From the NCBI GenBank assembly GCA_022538095.1, contig JAKYXN010000045.1, positions 1 through 42,374 of the forward strand: a DNA stretch of 42,374 nucleotides, read 5' to 3'. Made by a program: the position numbers and the translations under genes. The stretch's first letter is position 1. Every line of letters begins with the position of its first letter. Shown here piece after piece: positions 18,298 to 26,454 of this stretch. A model generated the notes under the pieces. The model was not told the origin of the DNA. It searched no databases and saw only the letters and a program-made list of their open reading frames with translations. The stretch is from Puniceicoccaceae bacterium K14 (GTDB lineage: Bacteria; Verrucomicrobiota; Verrucomicrobiia; Opitutales; Opitutaceae).

Positions 18298-19821
18298 TCA
18301 ACAATTAGGTGTAGTTATTCGTTTATGGGCACCTTGGTATTTTAGGGCTAAAATCGTAATGCTCCCTATTGATGATATCGCAAAAAATATTGCTGCAGTA
18401 ATAGTAAACGACCTTAAATCAGCGATGGAGGCTTGAAAATTCCCATAAAAAAAGACCAGAAAAACGATAGCAAGGTACGTTATATTAAGAGATTGGTAAA
18501 TTGTTTCTTGGGGCAGCGAAATGCCTTTGAAGTGATATTTGAACTTTGATCTTAGAATTAGCCATTCGATAAACTGGTAACTGATTGTTGATACGACTAT
18601 ACCAACTACTCCAAGTATGTCGCCGAGAATAAACAGCATGCATAGATGAACGGATGTGCTAATTATTATATATTTTGCTAATTTACTGATTTTTAGAGTG
18701 AATATATAGTGCCGAGAAAGAATGATCGAATTGGCGTAAATTAGGAGGCTGATGGATGCAATTTTACTCAAATAGGCATATTCGTGATATTGTTCACCGA
18801 ACCAGAGTACTACAAAATTTTCACTAAACGCTAAGCATGTGAGACTCGCGGGATAAAAAATTAATCTAAAAAAGCTCATAGCTTTTAAAAGAAAGACCCC
18901 TTCGATTTTTTTTGTTTTAAGGTTATACTGAGATAGTTTAGGTGCGACAATAAAACCTAGCTGAGAAAATATCGACGCTATAGAGTGTATTGGTCGACTG
19001 ATGATCTCAAGGATGGCAACACTTGTTGGGCCAATCATGATACCGGCAATTAATTTTGGAGCTTCGCTATTTATTGTAACGAGCGTTTGAACAGAAAGAA
19101 CTGATTTTATACTTTTTACGAGGCTGGACTGCATGGAAGGTCGCTTGGGACCATTTCTATGTGCAAGTCTCCGTTGTTTTAAGTAAGAGAAATTTAAGAT
19201 GCCTGGAACAAGTCGAGCGGACAAGAGAATGGCCGAGAACTGAAGGAAGCTAGCATGTGTGAATGTGGGGTGAAATGCGACCACTAAGGCTATTATGCTA
19301 TAGGCCGAACTTGATATGCTTCTGACTACTTGAAGTTGAAAACCATCAAGCGTTGCTGAATAAAATGAGAAGTAATTTTTACCCGCTGAGACTATTGCCG
19401 TTATTATAAAAACCCATGATGTGTCTCTTTGAAATTGAGGGTCAATTTTGAATACAATACTGCTAAGAGGAATGAATGCTGCAAGGATTACAAAAGCAAA
19501 GCTTCCAAATAGTATATTAGAATACTGAAGATTAGATAATGATTCGTCAAATTTTTTCCTGTCGTTATTGTGTGTATATTCTGCTACACAGCGGACGGTT
19601 GGAGCGTATAGCCAATTGTCAAAAGCAAACAATCGATCTATGACGACAGTAGCTAAAATATAGATACCAAATCTTTCAGTTTCGTATCGATTAATAAATA
19701 TTGGCAAACATACCAACGAACTCAATATTGCGAAGCCTTTATATGTCAGCAGCGAAGCACTATTGATTATCGTTTTGTTTTTGAGAGCCGCAATCATTCT
19801 GAAATACGCTAACGATTGCAA
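18298..19821 (-). CDS. Wzx-type lipopolysaccharide/oligosaccharide flippase (first of two)
   Basis: A polytopic inner-membrane protein of the MATE/MVF-like polysaccharide transporter superfamily that would flip lipid-linked repeat units to the periplasm. About 12-14 hydrophobic segments span 507 residues. The N-terminus (SASLLTYKGFAILSSLVCLPIFINRYETERFGIYILATVV) has the usual first helices and a short charged loop. The gene overlaps the downstream GT8-like gene's neighbour by 13 bases at its start and is followed 4 bases later by a GT4 gene. A second flippase gene lies upstream in the same operon, so this one may serve a different intermediate. Confidence 0.87.
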   Translation of the reverse strand: MQSLAYFRMIAALKNKTIINSASLLTYKGFAILSSLVCLPIFINRYETERFGIYILATVVIDRLFAFDNWLYAPTVRCVAEYTHNNDRKKFDESLSNLQYSNILFGSFAFVILAAFIPLSSIVFKIDPQFQRDTSWVFIITAIVSAGKNYFSFYSATLDGFQLQVVRSISSSAYSIIALVVAFHPTFTHASFLQFSAILLSARLVPGILNFSYLKQRRLAHRNGPKRPSMQSSLVKSIKSVLSVQTLVTINSEAPKLIAGIMIGPTSVAILEIISRPIHSIASIFSQLGFIVAPKLSQYNLKTKKIEGVFLLKAMSFFRLIFYPASLTCLAFSENFVVLWFGEQYHEYAYLSKIASISLLIYANSIILSRHYIFTLKISKLAKYIIISTSVHLCMLFILGDILGVVGIVVSTISYQFIEWLILRSKFKYHFKGISLPQETIYQSLNITYLAIVFLVFFYGNFQASIADLRSFTITAAIFFAISSIGSITILALKYQGAHKRITTPNC

Positions 19822-20696
19822 TAGTTCGGGATTCCTTCGGTATAGAATAAACCGCGTACAGCACCGATGTAGTGTTTCATCACTGTCCCTTCTGGGATGC
19901 CGAAGGATGTATCCGTGCTAATAAGATATTTGGATGGTAGTAATTTTGTGGAAAACTTACATGACATAATCGCAAATCCAGTTTGTTCTATTCGCCAGAA
20001 ATGAGAGAATGCTTTGGGATGACTGAGATATTTCTCTAGTAAATCGAGATCAAAGGATTCTCGAGCGACTGCTCCAAAACCACTGTTGATACGTTCTATC
20101 ATTTTGATACCTAGATCAGCATGGATTTCAGCGGGTGGTATTGTGTATGCTGTTTGCGTATCTTCATTCCATAGGTTTGTTTTTCTTTCGCCTTGAGACC
20201 ATTCGATAATTTCTTTTTGAGGAGCAAAGAATAGGAGGTCGCTATCAAGTGAAATGATGTCTTCGGCGTCTGCAACGAGCCAAGGATCAAAAAGTTTGAT
20301 ACTGTTGTTGTAGGTGCTTCGGAACTTAAGGCAATTGGGATAGTTCGCGAGTTTTTCTTCGGCGATTGCGTCGGACTCTTCTCGACAAATAATTCTGATG
20401 CCCGGCATTTGCGTTTTTATCCGAGATTTCATTTGGCTTGTGAGAGTGCCGTCGTCGTGGATTATAACGGGCAGGGCGGTGCCAAATTGCTTGATAAAAC
20501 TCGTTGCGGACCACAGTGACATTAGCCAGTCAATTTTATTGGTCAGAAGATGTACTGACAGCTTGCATGGGCTAACATCGGGAATTGGGCATGGAGGTTG
20601 CTCGAAAATTTGAGCGGCGATCTTATTTCGTTTAGCTTGCCTAATTGGTTTTAAGGCGTTGTAGGCTATTTTTCGTAGGAACGATTTTTGTTTCAT
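19809..20696 (-). CDS. GT8-like glycosyltransferase with DSD motif
   Basis: A probable GT-A-fold glycosyltransferase. The sequence VHLLTNKIDWLMSLWSATSF and LPVIIHDDGTLT are followed by a long acceptor region and IISLDSDLLFFAPQKEI, where D-S-D is the metal/nucleotide-binding DxD motif typical of GT8 and related families. It ends in a region with MKHYIGAVRGLFY. I chose the ATG at 20696 (MKQKSFL), which leaves 20 bases after the sulfotransferase stop. An in-frame ATG at 20756 would overlap that gene by 40 bases and add a 20-residue leader of non-conserved look. The basic N-terminus suggests membrane association. Family assignment is moderate; donor is unknown. Confidence 0.68.
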   Translation of the reverse strand: MKQKSFLRKIAYNALKPIRQAKRNKIAAQIFEQPPCPIPDVSPCKLSVHLLTNKIDWLMSLWSATSFIKQFGTALPVIIHDDGTLTSQMKSRIKTQMPGIRIICREESDAIAEEKLANYPNCLKFRSTYNNSIKLFDPWLVADAEDIISLDSDLLFFAPQKEIIEWSQGERKTNLWNEDTQTAYTIPPAEIHADLGIKMIERINSGFGAVARESFDLDLLEKYLSHPKAFSHFWRIEQTGFAIMSCKFSTKLLPSKYLISTDTSFGIPEGTVMKHYIGAVRGLFYTEGIPNYCNR

Positions 20697-20716
20697 GGTC
20701 GTTAAAAGTGGGAGGC

Positions 20717-21898
20717 TTATAGTTGAGGGACCTTGCCAATACTCAAATTTTGACAAATTTCCTCGTAAGCATTTTGGGTAACGTGGAATGGCATGCTGCC
20801 CGCTTGCCTCATCGATCGCAATCGATTGTTGATGTAGTCTTTAGGGTTTTCAAATTTTAAGCGTTTCAAGTGGTAAGAAAAAGGCTTTCCCTCTGCCGAT
20901 TGAATATCGTATCCAAATTTCCTAGCACTTTTTGCAGAGTAATAGGCAATAATATGTCTTTCATGCTCCGAAGTATTTTCAATGTATCGTTTTAAACGAT
21001 CGGAACTTATGTCTTCGTTAAGTCTTATGGATTTTTTGAATGATGATTTTGCCTCAATTTTTATTCCAAATTCTGTCTGTTCTTCCATCTTATTAGATAG
21101 ATTGATACCTAATGAATTGCAGATCATAGCCATTGTCTCTTCGCGCCTACTGGCGAGATCTTCATACCGGACTATTACGTAATCGTCGCCCAAGATACGT
21201 TTGTTTTGTTCTGCGAGCATAAAGCTTGTCATTGAAACTCGAGATCGATGAGTGGCAAAGTCTAGGCCGTTGATACTGGACGCAAATTTCAACCCCATGG
21301 GGTATTTTTTGACATCCCGCATTTTGGCTGATAAATAGCGAGTTCTAGGATCTCTTAGGATGTGTATAAAACGAGCTCGGGGAAACTCATCTTTTAGTTT
21401 TAAAGCAGCGAATTCGTTTACCAAAGGTCTTTTCGAAACGAAATACTTAGGCTCAATAGTGGGACTTTCTAGACCATGATATGCTAGAATCAAAGAACGG
21501 ACAACTTGGTTAAGAGGAATTGAGCCATCGTCATTTTTTCTGTCTTGTATTGATTTTGATAATATGAATGAAAATTCTTTTTCTGTGGCTTCTGAAAGAT
21601 TGGGGTGCGTTAGAACTTTTGCCGATTTCCCAAACCTTCGACATGCTAGTTCGCCTCTCCATTTGATATATTCCGAACAAATTATAGACTTGATATCAAA
21701 GCTATGGATGTAGTCTCGACTGAAATATGTGGATGTGTAGCTAGGGTTTGTGTTTTGCCAATAGAAGTACTTTTCAGTGATCAGTGGTTCGTACGGGTAG
21801 CAAAGCAATTCATCATGCCCGTCTAGTAGGTTAGACAGTAGCGTGGTGCCGCTGCGAGGTGCGCCGCAAATGAATATTGGCTGATCTAAGAAATTCAT
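20717..21898 (-). CDS. sulfotransferase family protein
   Basis: A PAPS-dependent sulfotransferase. The 5'-phosphosulfate loop is GAPRSGTT at 12-19, and the 3'-phosphate-binding segment is RDPRTRYLSAKMRD at 182-195, preceded by ARFIHIL. VKYEDL-like IVRYEDLASRREE follows. The protein is cytosolic with no signal peptide, and length (393) is reasonable for carbohydrate or cell-surface sulfotransferases. Embedded among glycosyltransferases, it most likely sulfates a sugar of the lipid-linked repeat unit, giving an anionic, marine-type polysaccharide. No PAPS synthesis genes are in the window, so the donor must come from elsewhere. Gap to the next upstream gene is 17 bases. Confidence 0.88.
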   Translation of the reverse strand: MNFLDQPIFICGAPRSGTTLLSNLLDGHDELLCYPYEPLITEKYFYWQNTNPSYTSTYFSRDYIHSFDIKSIICSEYIKWRGELACRRFGKSAKVLTHPNLSEATEKEFSFILSKSIQDRKNDDGSIPLNQVVRSLILAYHGLESPTIEPKYFVSKRPLVNEFAALKLKDEFPRARFIHILRDPRTRYLSAKMRDVKKYPMGLKFASSINGLDFATHRSRVSMTSFMLAEQNKRILGDDYVIVRYEDLASRREETMAMICNSLGINLSNKMEEQTEFGIKIEAKSSFKKSIRLNEDISSDRLKRYIENTSEHERHIIAYYSAKSARKFGYDIQSAEGKPFSYHLKRLKFENPKDYINNRLRSMRQAGSMPFHVTQNAYEEICQNLSIGKVPQL

Positions 21899-21915
21899 AT
21901 CTAAGATGGGAATCT

Positions 21916-23217
21916 TTATATGCTAGTTTGTTGCATTGCTTGTACCATGTGTTTGGCGATGTCTTCTAGTTTTCGTAGTGGGGTGTTTGACGCAACAAAG
22001 TTGTTGTAAGGCAAGTAGGGGCTCGGGTTGCTTGTCACCTCTTTGAGATGAGGTTCTAAATCTTCAGTTTTTCTTATTGTGTTTGGGTAGCTATCTAGAT
22101 TTAAGTATTTATCTAACTGATACTGGTGAATGAATTTACTCAAGTGCAATGGGTGCGAGTGATCGACTCCGTAATTGAAGTCTTCTAAATCAATAAACAG
22201 TGATGGACAATTTAGATAGCAACACTCCAGTCCTAGTGTTGTGCCTGTGTGTAAAAAGGCTAATGCATTATCCATAAGGTGGAGCTTTTCCCAAATATCC
22301 TTATTGGTTAAGGATTTGTCCTTTTTCCCTTTTCGATATTCATCGTCAAATTCAATATTTGAGTGTTCTCTAAGAGCATCATAAAACTTCCAATTACCAA
22401 GAAATGGATAGGGTCTAACAATCAGTTTTGTTGATGGGGAAACTTTTTTTAGTATATTTGCTATTTTACTTATTAATTTGACTTCTTGAGTAACAAATTC
22501 TGGATACCCAACACTGCATCCAAATATAATATAATTGGATTCATTCTCATTGGTTTTCTCGGTGTTCAGGTAATCTGCTATGTAGGATAATTGAGTCGCT
22601 CCCGTTGAGATAATTTTTTCTGTTGGTATGTCTAAAAGTTCATGTAAGTCTTCAGCGATCTGACTGTTCCAAGTAAAATAGCCTGTGAGGTTTCTGGGTA
22701 AGTTTGTGTGCTTGCAGGGATGATCCCAGCTATAGACATAGGCATATGCTGGAGTCTTAGTTTTTAATACTTTTGCCAAAAAGAAGTCATTGCAAATCTC
22801 AGTAATAAATAGGAAAGCATCGATATCTTCGATTGGGGTTTGGTCAATGTTTGCAGATAATTTATGCAGTCGTTCAATGTGAAAGAAATTGGGTAATCTC
22901 ATTCTCCATTGTAATCTTTTTCGCCCCGCTTTTTGCTGTTTTTGATTTAGCCAGGATAGCTTGAACATTTCTGTAATCAGAAAATTATTATGACTTTTAG
23001 GAATTGTGCCAAACCAGTGAAAAATTTTTCGGAGCAAACGTGCTTTAAACGATTTGTGATTCCCTGAGAACGAACGTTTTTCTATCGGTTCTTTAACGTT
23101 GGCGCAATCTTGTTCGCTGGCGAAAATGCAGCAGGTGTGTAATTTACTAATTTGAGCAACCAATTCACGAACATCGTTACGAGAATCATAATATTGAATA
23201 ACTAGACCTAATTTCAT
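21916..23217 (-). CDS. uncharacterised GT-B-like polysaccharide biosynthesis protein
   Basis: A 433-residue cytosolic protein not matched confidently to a named family. The second half has GT-B features: a TGYFTWNSQIAEDL segment and then IISTGATQLSYIADYL (about 195-220), a Rossmann-like YIIFGCSVGYPEF (about 228-240), LIVRPYPFLGNWKFYD, and NALAFLHTGTTLGLECCYLNCPSLFIDL. The last resembles the HTGSS/T-x-x-x-E donor-site loops of CDP-glycerol glycerophosphotransferase-like and surface-carbohydrate GT-B proteins. The basic N-terminal third has no clear homology. Its position between the sulfotransferase and a flippase in the operon supports a role in repeat-unit assembly, possibly addition of the CMP-activated ulosonate. 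Confidence 0.6.
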   Translation of the reverse strand: MKLGLVIQYYDSRNDVRELVAQISKLHTCCIFASEQDCANVKEPIEKRSFSGNHKSFKARLLRKIFHWFGTIPKSHNNFLITEMFKLSWLNQKQQKAGRKRLQWRMRLPNFFHIERLHKLSANIDQTPIEDIDAFLFITEICNDFFLAKVLKTKTPAYAYVYSWDHPCKHTNLPRNLTGYFTWNSQIAEDLHELLDIPTEKIISTGATQLSYIADYLNTEKTNENESNYIIFGCSVGYPEFVTQEVKLISKIANILKKVSPSTKLIVRPYPFLGNWKFYDALREHSNIEFDDEYRKGKKDKSLTNKDIWEKLHLMDNALAFLHTGTTLGLECCYLNCPSLFIDLEDFNYGVDHSHPLHLSKFIHQYQLDKYLNLDSYPNTIRKTEDLEPHLKEVTSNPSPYLPYNNFVASNTPLRKLEDIAKHMVQAMQQTSI

Positions 23218-23247
23218 GAGAGAGTTACTATATTGTAGAGTGACTAT

Positions 23248-24423
23248 TTATTGCGTTCTTCGGAGCCTTGATATCCAGCTTGGGAGTGGGGATTGAAGAA
23301 GGTTTAATCGTCTAATACTTGAATGCCTTTTGAATATCGTAGTTAAAAGTAGGGCAAAGATAATGGCACCAAGTAGTTTTGATATTGCTGGTCCGGCTAA
23401 GCCCAAGGAAGGAGTAAATATTAATGTGAAGACTAGGCTAATCAATCCTCCGGCTATTGTTATTAGGCTAGATGTTCCTGGTTTTCCTTGGCTTATCAAA
23501 AAGATCCCAAGTATTCCAAAACTTCCCGTGAGAACTGCACTCGCTCCAATGAAAATAGTGGGTATCGAGGCGTCTGCAAAGCGGCTACCATAGACATATG
23601 GTATTAGGTATGCAAATGCTAGGACAGCAAGAGGGTATAGCAGCGTCATTAGCCATAGCGTGTTGTGCAGTGCGGCCTTAGACAAATTTGCTGAATGTTC
23701 GTTGGACCTCTTGGCTGATTCGCCCATTAGGAGGCTGCCAAAAGAACGTGGTATGCTTAAGAACATGTTGTAGAAACTCAATGCGATTGAATAGATTCCT
23801 GCAGCATCTAGATTTAGATATGCGGCGATAACGAAATTGTCGGTTCGTTTGAATAAGAGAGCTGATAATGCACCCGGATAAGGGCGAATGCCAAATGATA
23901 GAAGTTGCTTTAAAGAAGTCTGACTTAATCTAAAATCAAATTTGGAATACGTATTTGATAAATGGATGATATGAACCAGGGCATGGAGTGAGTTGAGAGC
24001 TAGGGTAATGAAAAGAAGTGAATTAATTCCATACCCATAAATTGTAAGTACAAGAATTGTTGCAGCGAGGTTAAGGGTGGATTTAATTGAGATAAGGTAG
24101 CTGTAGAATTTGCTTTGCCCCATGCCTAGTGCGAACGTATTGCAGAATTGGCAAAAAAGTTCCAAAGGAATGTTCGCTAGTATGAATACATAAAAGAAAC
24201 CAGGGAGCTGGTTTTGCTTGAATAATAGTAAAGAGAACTGTTCTCGAAATGCATAAAAAACGGTTCCGACAATAATAGACCCAAGTACATATATAAATGA
24301 GCAAGTGAAAATCGCTTGCCCGGCTGAGAGAAGCTTCTTCTTTACATGATAGATTGCGCTATTGGGTAGGCCTAAATTACAAATTGCTGATAAGATAACA
24401 ACAGAGCTAAGTAAAATAGCCAT
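23248..24423 (-). CDS. Wzx-type oligosaccharide flippase (second), N-terminus extends upstream
   Basis: A polytopic inner-membrane flippase of the polysaccharide transporter superfamily with at least 11 hydrophobic segments. The ATG at 24423 begins inside the fold, immediately after the conserved ARSLGPNGKG loop. The missing first membrane helix is encoded upstream in the same frame. The frame is open back to 24621 (stop at 24624-24622) and includes NSLARKAATVFASNWLGTLINL, an unmistakable flippase first helix, but it has no ATG, GTG or TTG codon. The real product therefore starts at an unusual codon (ATT at 24570 would give 440 residues) or needs a one-base correction from the ATG at 24644. 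The gene follows the SDR gene and is the second flippase of the operon. Confidence 0.82.
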   Translation of the reverse strand: MAILLSSVVILSAICNLGLPNSAIYHVKKKLLSAGQAIFTCSFIYVLGSIIVGTVFYAFREQFSLLLFKQNQLPGFFYVFILANIPLELFCQFCNTFALGMGQSKFYSYLISIKSTLNLAATILVLTIYGYGINSLLFITLALNSLHALVHIIHLSNTYSKFDFRLSQTSLKQLLSFGIRPYPGALSALLFKRTDNFVIAAYLNLDAAGIYSIALSFYNMFLSIPRSFGSLLMGESAKRSNEHSANLSKAALHNTLWLMTLLYPLAVLAFAYLIPYVYGSRFADASIPTIFIGASAVLTGSFGILGIFLISQGKPGTSSLITIAGGLISLVFTLIFTPSLGLAGPAISKLLGAIIFALLLTTIFKRHSSIRRLNLLQSPLPSWISRLRRTQ

Positions 24424-24644
24424 GGATCCTTTGCCATTGGGGCCGAGGCTCCTTGCTATTATGATGCCAGAGGTGAGATTGATTAGAGTTCCCAGCCAAT
24501 TGCTAGCAAATACAGTAGCCGCTTTTCGAGCTAGAGAATTGATCGTGTTATCTGCAGAGATATTCTTAATGTTTTTTAGCCCGGAAGCTGGTTGTTGAAG
24601 GAGTATGCTGGTATTAGATCTCTAAGCTTCTTTTGAACTACCAT
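24424..24644 (-). other. N-terminal coding region of the second flippase with no standard start; possible frameshift
   Basis: Reading the flippase frame upstream of its first ATG gives 66 more sense codons that encode a linker, the first transmembrane helix and the loop before the ATG. A stop at 24624-24622 closes the frame. In another frame an ATG at 24644, overlapping the SDR stop as ATGGTAG, opens 22 codons (MVVQKKLRDLIPAY...) ending at TAA 24578-24576, just where the flippase linker begins. One missing base between them would restore a 465-residue protein starting at a well-coupled ATG. This is either a genuine frameshift mutation, a sequencing undercall, or use of a rare start such as ATT. 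Confidence 0.7.
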
Positions 24645-25462
24645 GCGGTCCATCCTCCGTCGATAACGAGGCTCGCTCCAGTCATGTAAGATGATGCGTT
24701 TGAGGCGAGGAAGACTAAGGGGCCGCGTAGCTCTCCCACATCGCACATTCTACCAATGGGGGAGAGTTTCTGGAAGTTTTGCTTAAACTCTTCCGGCTGC
24801 TTGTTTTCTATTGCATGCGGCACGAGGTAGTTTGCTCTAATGCCTTCTTTCGCATATAACGTTGCGAGATACCTCGTAAAGTTTGGTACCATTGACTTTG
24901 AACCGACGTAATCAATGGGCTTATAAATTTGTTTGTTCGAATCGTCGTATTTATAAAGGGTTTGATTGGGGGAGACGAGTGAATAGGTGGAAGCAACATT
25001 GATGATGTTTCCGGATGATCTTTGGAGCATATGACGCACGACTTCTTGAGTGATTCGTATGAGGCCGGTTGCGTTAATGGCTAAACTTTTTTCCCAGAGA
25101 TCGAGGGGAAAGTTTTCGAAGCGTGATGGGTTTAAATTTCCTGCTTTGTCGGCATCTAACTTAGCGTCAATGGCTGCCAAGTTTAAGAGAGTATCGACTT
25201 TTCCGAAACGGGTAATTGCTTCAGTTACAAGTTGAGTTGTTGGTTCCTCTAAGGTGAGGTCAGCCGCTACAGCAAGTGTTTGTACGCCGTATTTTTCGTT
25301 TATACTATTAGCGAATGATTTCAATGCAGATGGCGGCCCAATGTCAGTGATCACCAAATTCGCCCCTTGGCTAGCAAAGGCGTCACATGCTTCTTTACCG
25401 ATGAGACCATTGGCTCCGGTCACAAGTATCGTTTGATCGTGTAGGTTAAATTCGTTGTTCAT
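24638..25462 (-). CDS. SDR-family NAD(P)-dependent oxidoreductase (PtmA-like)
   Basis: A classical short-chain dehydrogenase/reductase of 274 residues. The cofactor motif is TGANGLIG at 15-22, with acidic D40 at the end of strand 2. NLAAID (94-99) stands in place of NNAG. The catalytic serine is S158 in NVAST, and Y185 and K189 lie in YVGSK. The C-terminus GGWTAW follows the usual YMTGASLVIDGG. It overlaps the Gfo/Idh/MocA gene by 4 bases (ATGA). SDRs next to NeuB/NeuA genes, such as Campylobacter ptmA, act in nonulosonate modification or precursor supply, so that role is likely here. The substrate is not determinable. Confidence 0.87.
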   Translation of the reverse strand: MNNEFNLHDQTILVTGANGLIGKEACDAFASQGANLVITDIGPPSALKSFANSINEKYGVQTLAVAADLTLEEPTTQLVTEAITRFGKVDTLLNLAAIDAKLDADKAGNLNPSRFENFPLDLWEKSLAINATGLIRITQEVVRHMLQRSSGNIINVASTYSLVSPNQTLYKYDDSNKQIYKPIDYVGSKSMVPNFTRYLATLYAKEGIRANYLVPHAIENKQPEEFKQNFQKLSPIGRMCDVGELRGPLVFLASNASSYMTGASLVIDGGWTAW

Positions 25463-26454
25463 GAATCAGCAGCTAGTTTTAGAACATGTTTGGAGTCAGC
25501 TATAGTTGGGTAGCCAGTTGATTGGTTTTCGATGGCGTCAAAAAACGCTCGAATTTCTTCCATAAAGAGGTCATTTCGGTCAAAATTCTCGGGTGTGAGA
25601 AAGGTCTCTTGTGTTGGAGGACTCGTTGAAATGCTGTCTCCTTCACCATGAGTCCAAAGATTGAGAGTCCCCGAGTAGTAATCGAATATCGCTTTCCCCT
25701 TACTGCCAACCAGTTCAAAGGAGCGGTGAGGGGGGCGCTGAAAATAGTCTAGGTGAGCATTCGCAATGCAGCCATTTTCAAATTGAATCAGAAAATCCGT
25801 CATATGAGGACAATCAGTTTTCAGTTCAGTTTGCGTTCCAGATAGCTTTTTGATGACTTTTGGTATGCCTAAGAGCCAGACAAGAATATCTAGATCATGG
25901 CTAAGGGTGAGGGATGGACTGCCTCCTAGTTCTTTGCGAGAAGCATAGCTCTCTTTGTAGTCTTCCCATGGATGCCAATCAGGTAAATATTCACCCCAGC
26001 AAATTCGGCAGTAGTGCACTTTTCCTATTGGACCTTGGCTTCCTGCGCTAACCCAGTTCTTAAGCTTTAAGAGAAGAGGGTGGTACCGTAGCATGTAGCC
26101 AATCATGGCTATCTTATTTGTTTCATTGATAATCTTCTCCAGATCTTCAATCCCATCTAGAGTGTGGCTAAGGGGCTTTTCTATAAAAACATGGCAGTTT
26201 GTTTTGGCAGCCAAAATAGCTGTCTTCAAGTGAAGAGAGCTAGGGTTTGTGATAAATACGACATCTGGACGAAATTCAGAAAGAGCTTTTGATAAATCAG
26301 TGAAAGTTTGCAGTGGTTGCTCGGTATTTTTTAAGGGAAGATTGCGAGATCGAAATACTGCAATGTTCTTAAAACCAAGCGTTAATAAGTTCTTAATATG
26401 TCGTTCGCCGATTGAGCCAACTCCGCAGACAAGTATGCGTCTGGAGATATTCAT
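25459..26454 (-). CDS. Gfo/Idh/MocA-family oxidoreductase
   Basis: An NAD(P)-dependent sugar oxidoreductase of 331 residues. The Rossmann motif GVGSIGERHIKN sits at 11-22, and the family signature EKPLS at 92-96 contributes the active-site lysine (K93). A C-terminal alpha/beta domain contains GGSPSLTLSHDLDILVWLLG, where H and D are part of the sugar-binding site. Its start overlaps the neuA-HAD stop by 4 bases and its stop overlaps the SDR start by 4 bases, so the four genes of this cassette are translationally coupled. It resembles oxidoreductases found with legionaminic- and sialic-acid clusters (ptmF-like). The exact oxidation step is unknown. Confidence 0.88.
   Translation of the reverse strand: MNISRRILVCGVGSIGERHIKNLLTLGFKNIAVFRSRNLPLKNTEQPLQTFTDLSKALSEFRPDVVFITNPSSLHLKTAILAAKTNCHVFIEKPLSHTLDGIEDLEKIINETNKIAMIGYMLRYHPLLLKLKNWVSAGSQGPIGKVHYCRICWGEYLPDWHPWEDYKESYASRKELGGSPSLTLSHDLDILVWLLGIPKVIKKLSGTQTELKTDCPHMTDFLIQFENGCIANAHLDYFQRPPHRSFELVGSKGKAIFDYYSGTLNLWTHGEGDSISTSPPTQETFLTPENFDRNDLFMEEIRAFFDAIENQSTGYPTIADSKHVLKLAADS

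Noticed and set aside
24571..24577. AAAAAAC heptamer (minus strand) as a programmed -1 slippery site joining the ATG-24644 frame to the flippase frame
   Set aside because: In the ATG-24644 frame the TAA stop is met at the beginning of the A run, and the heptamer is phased for the flippase frame itself, so slippage there would not produce the fusion.
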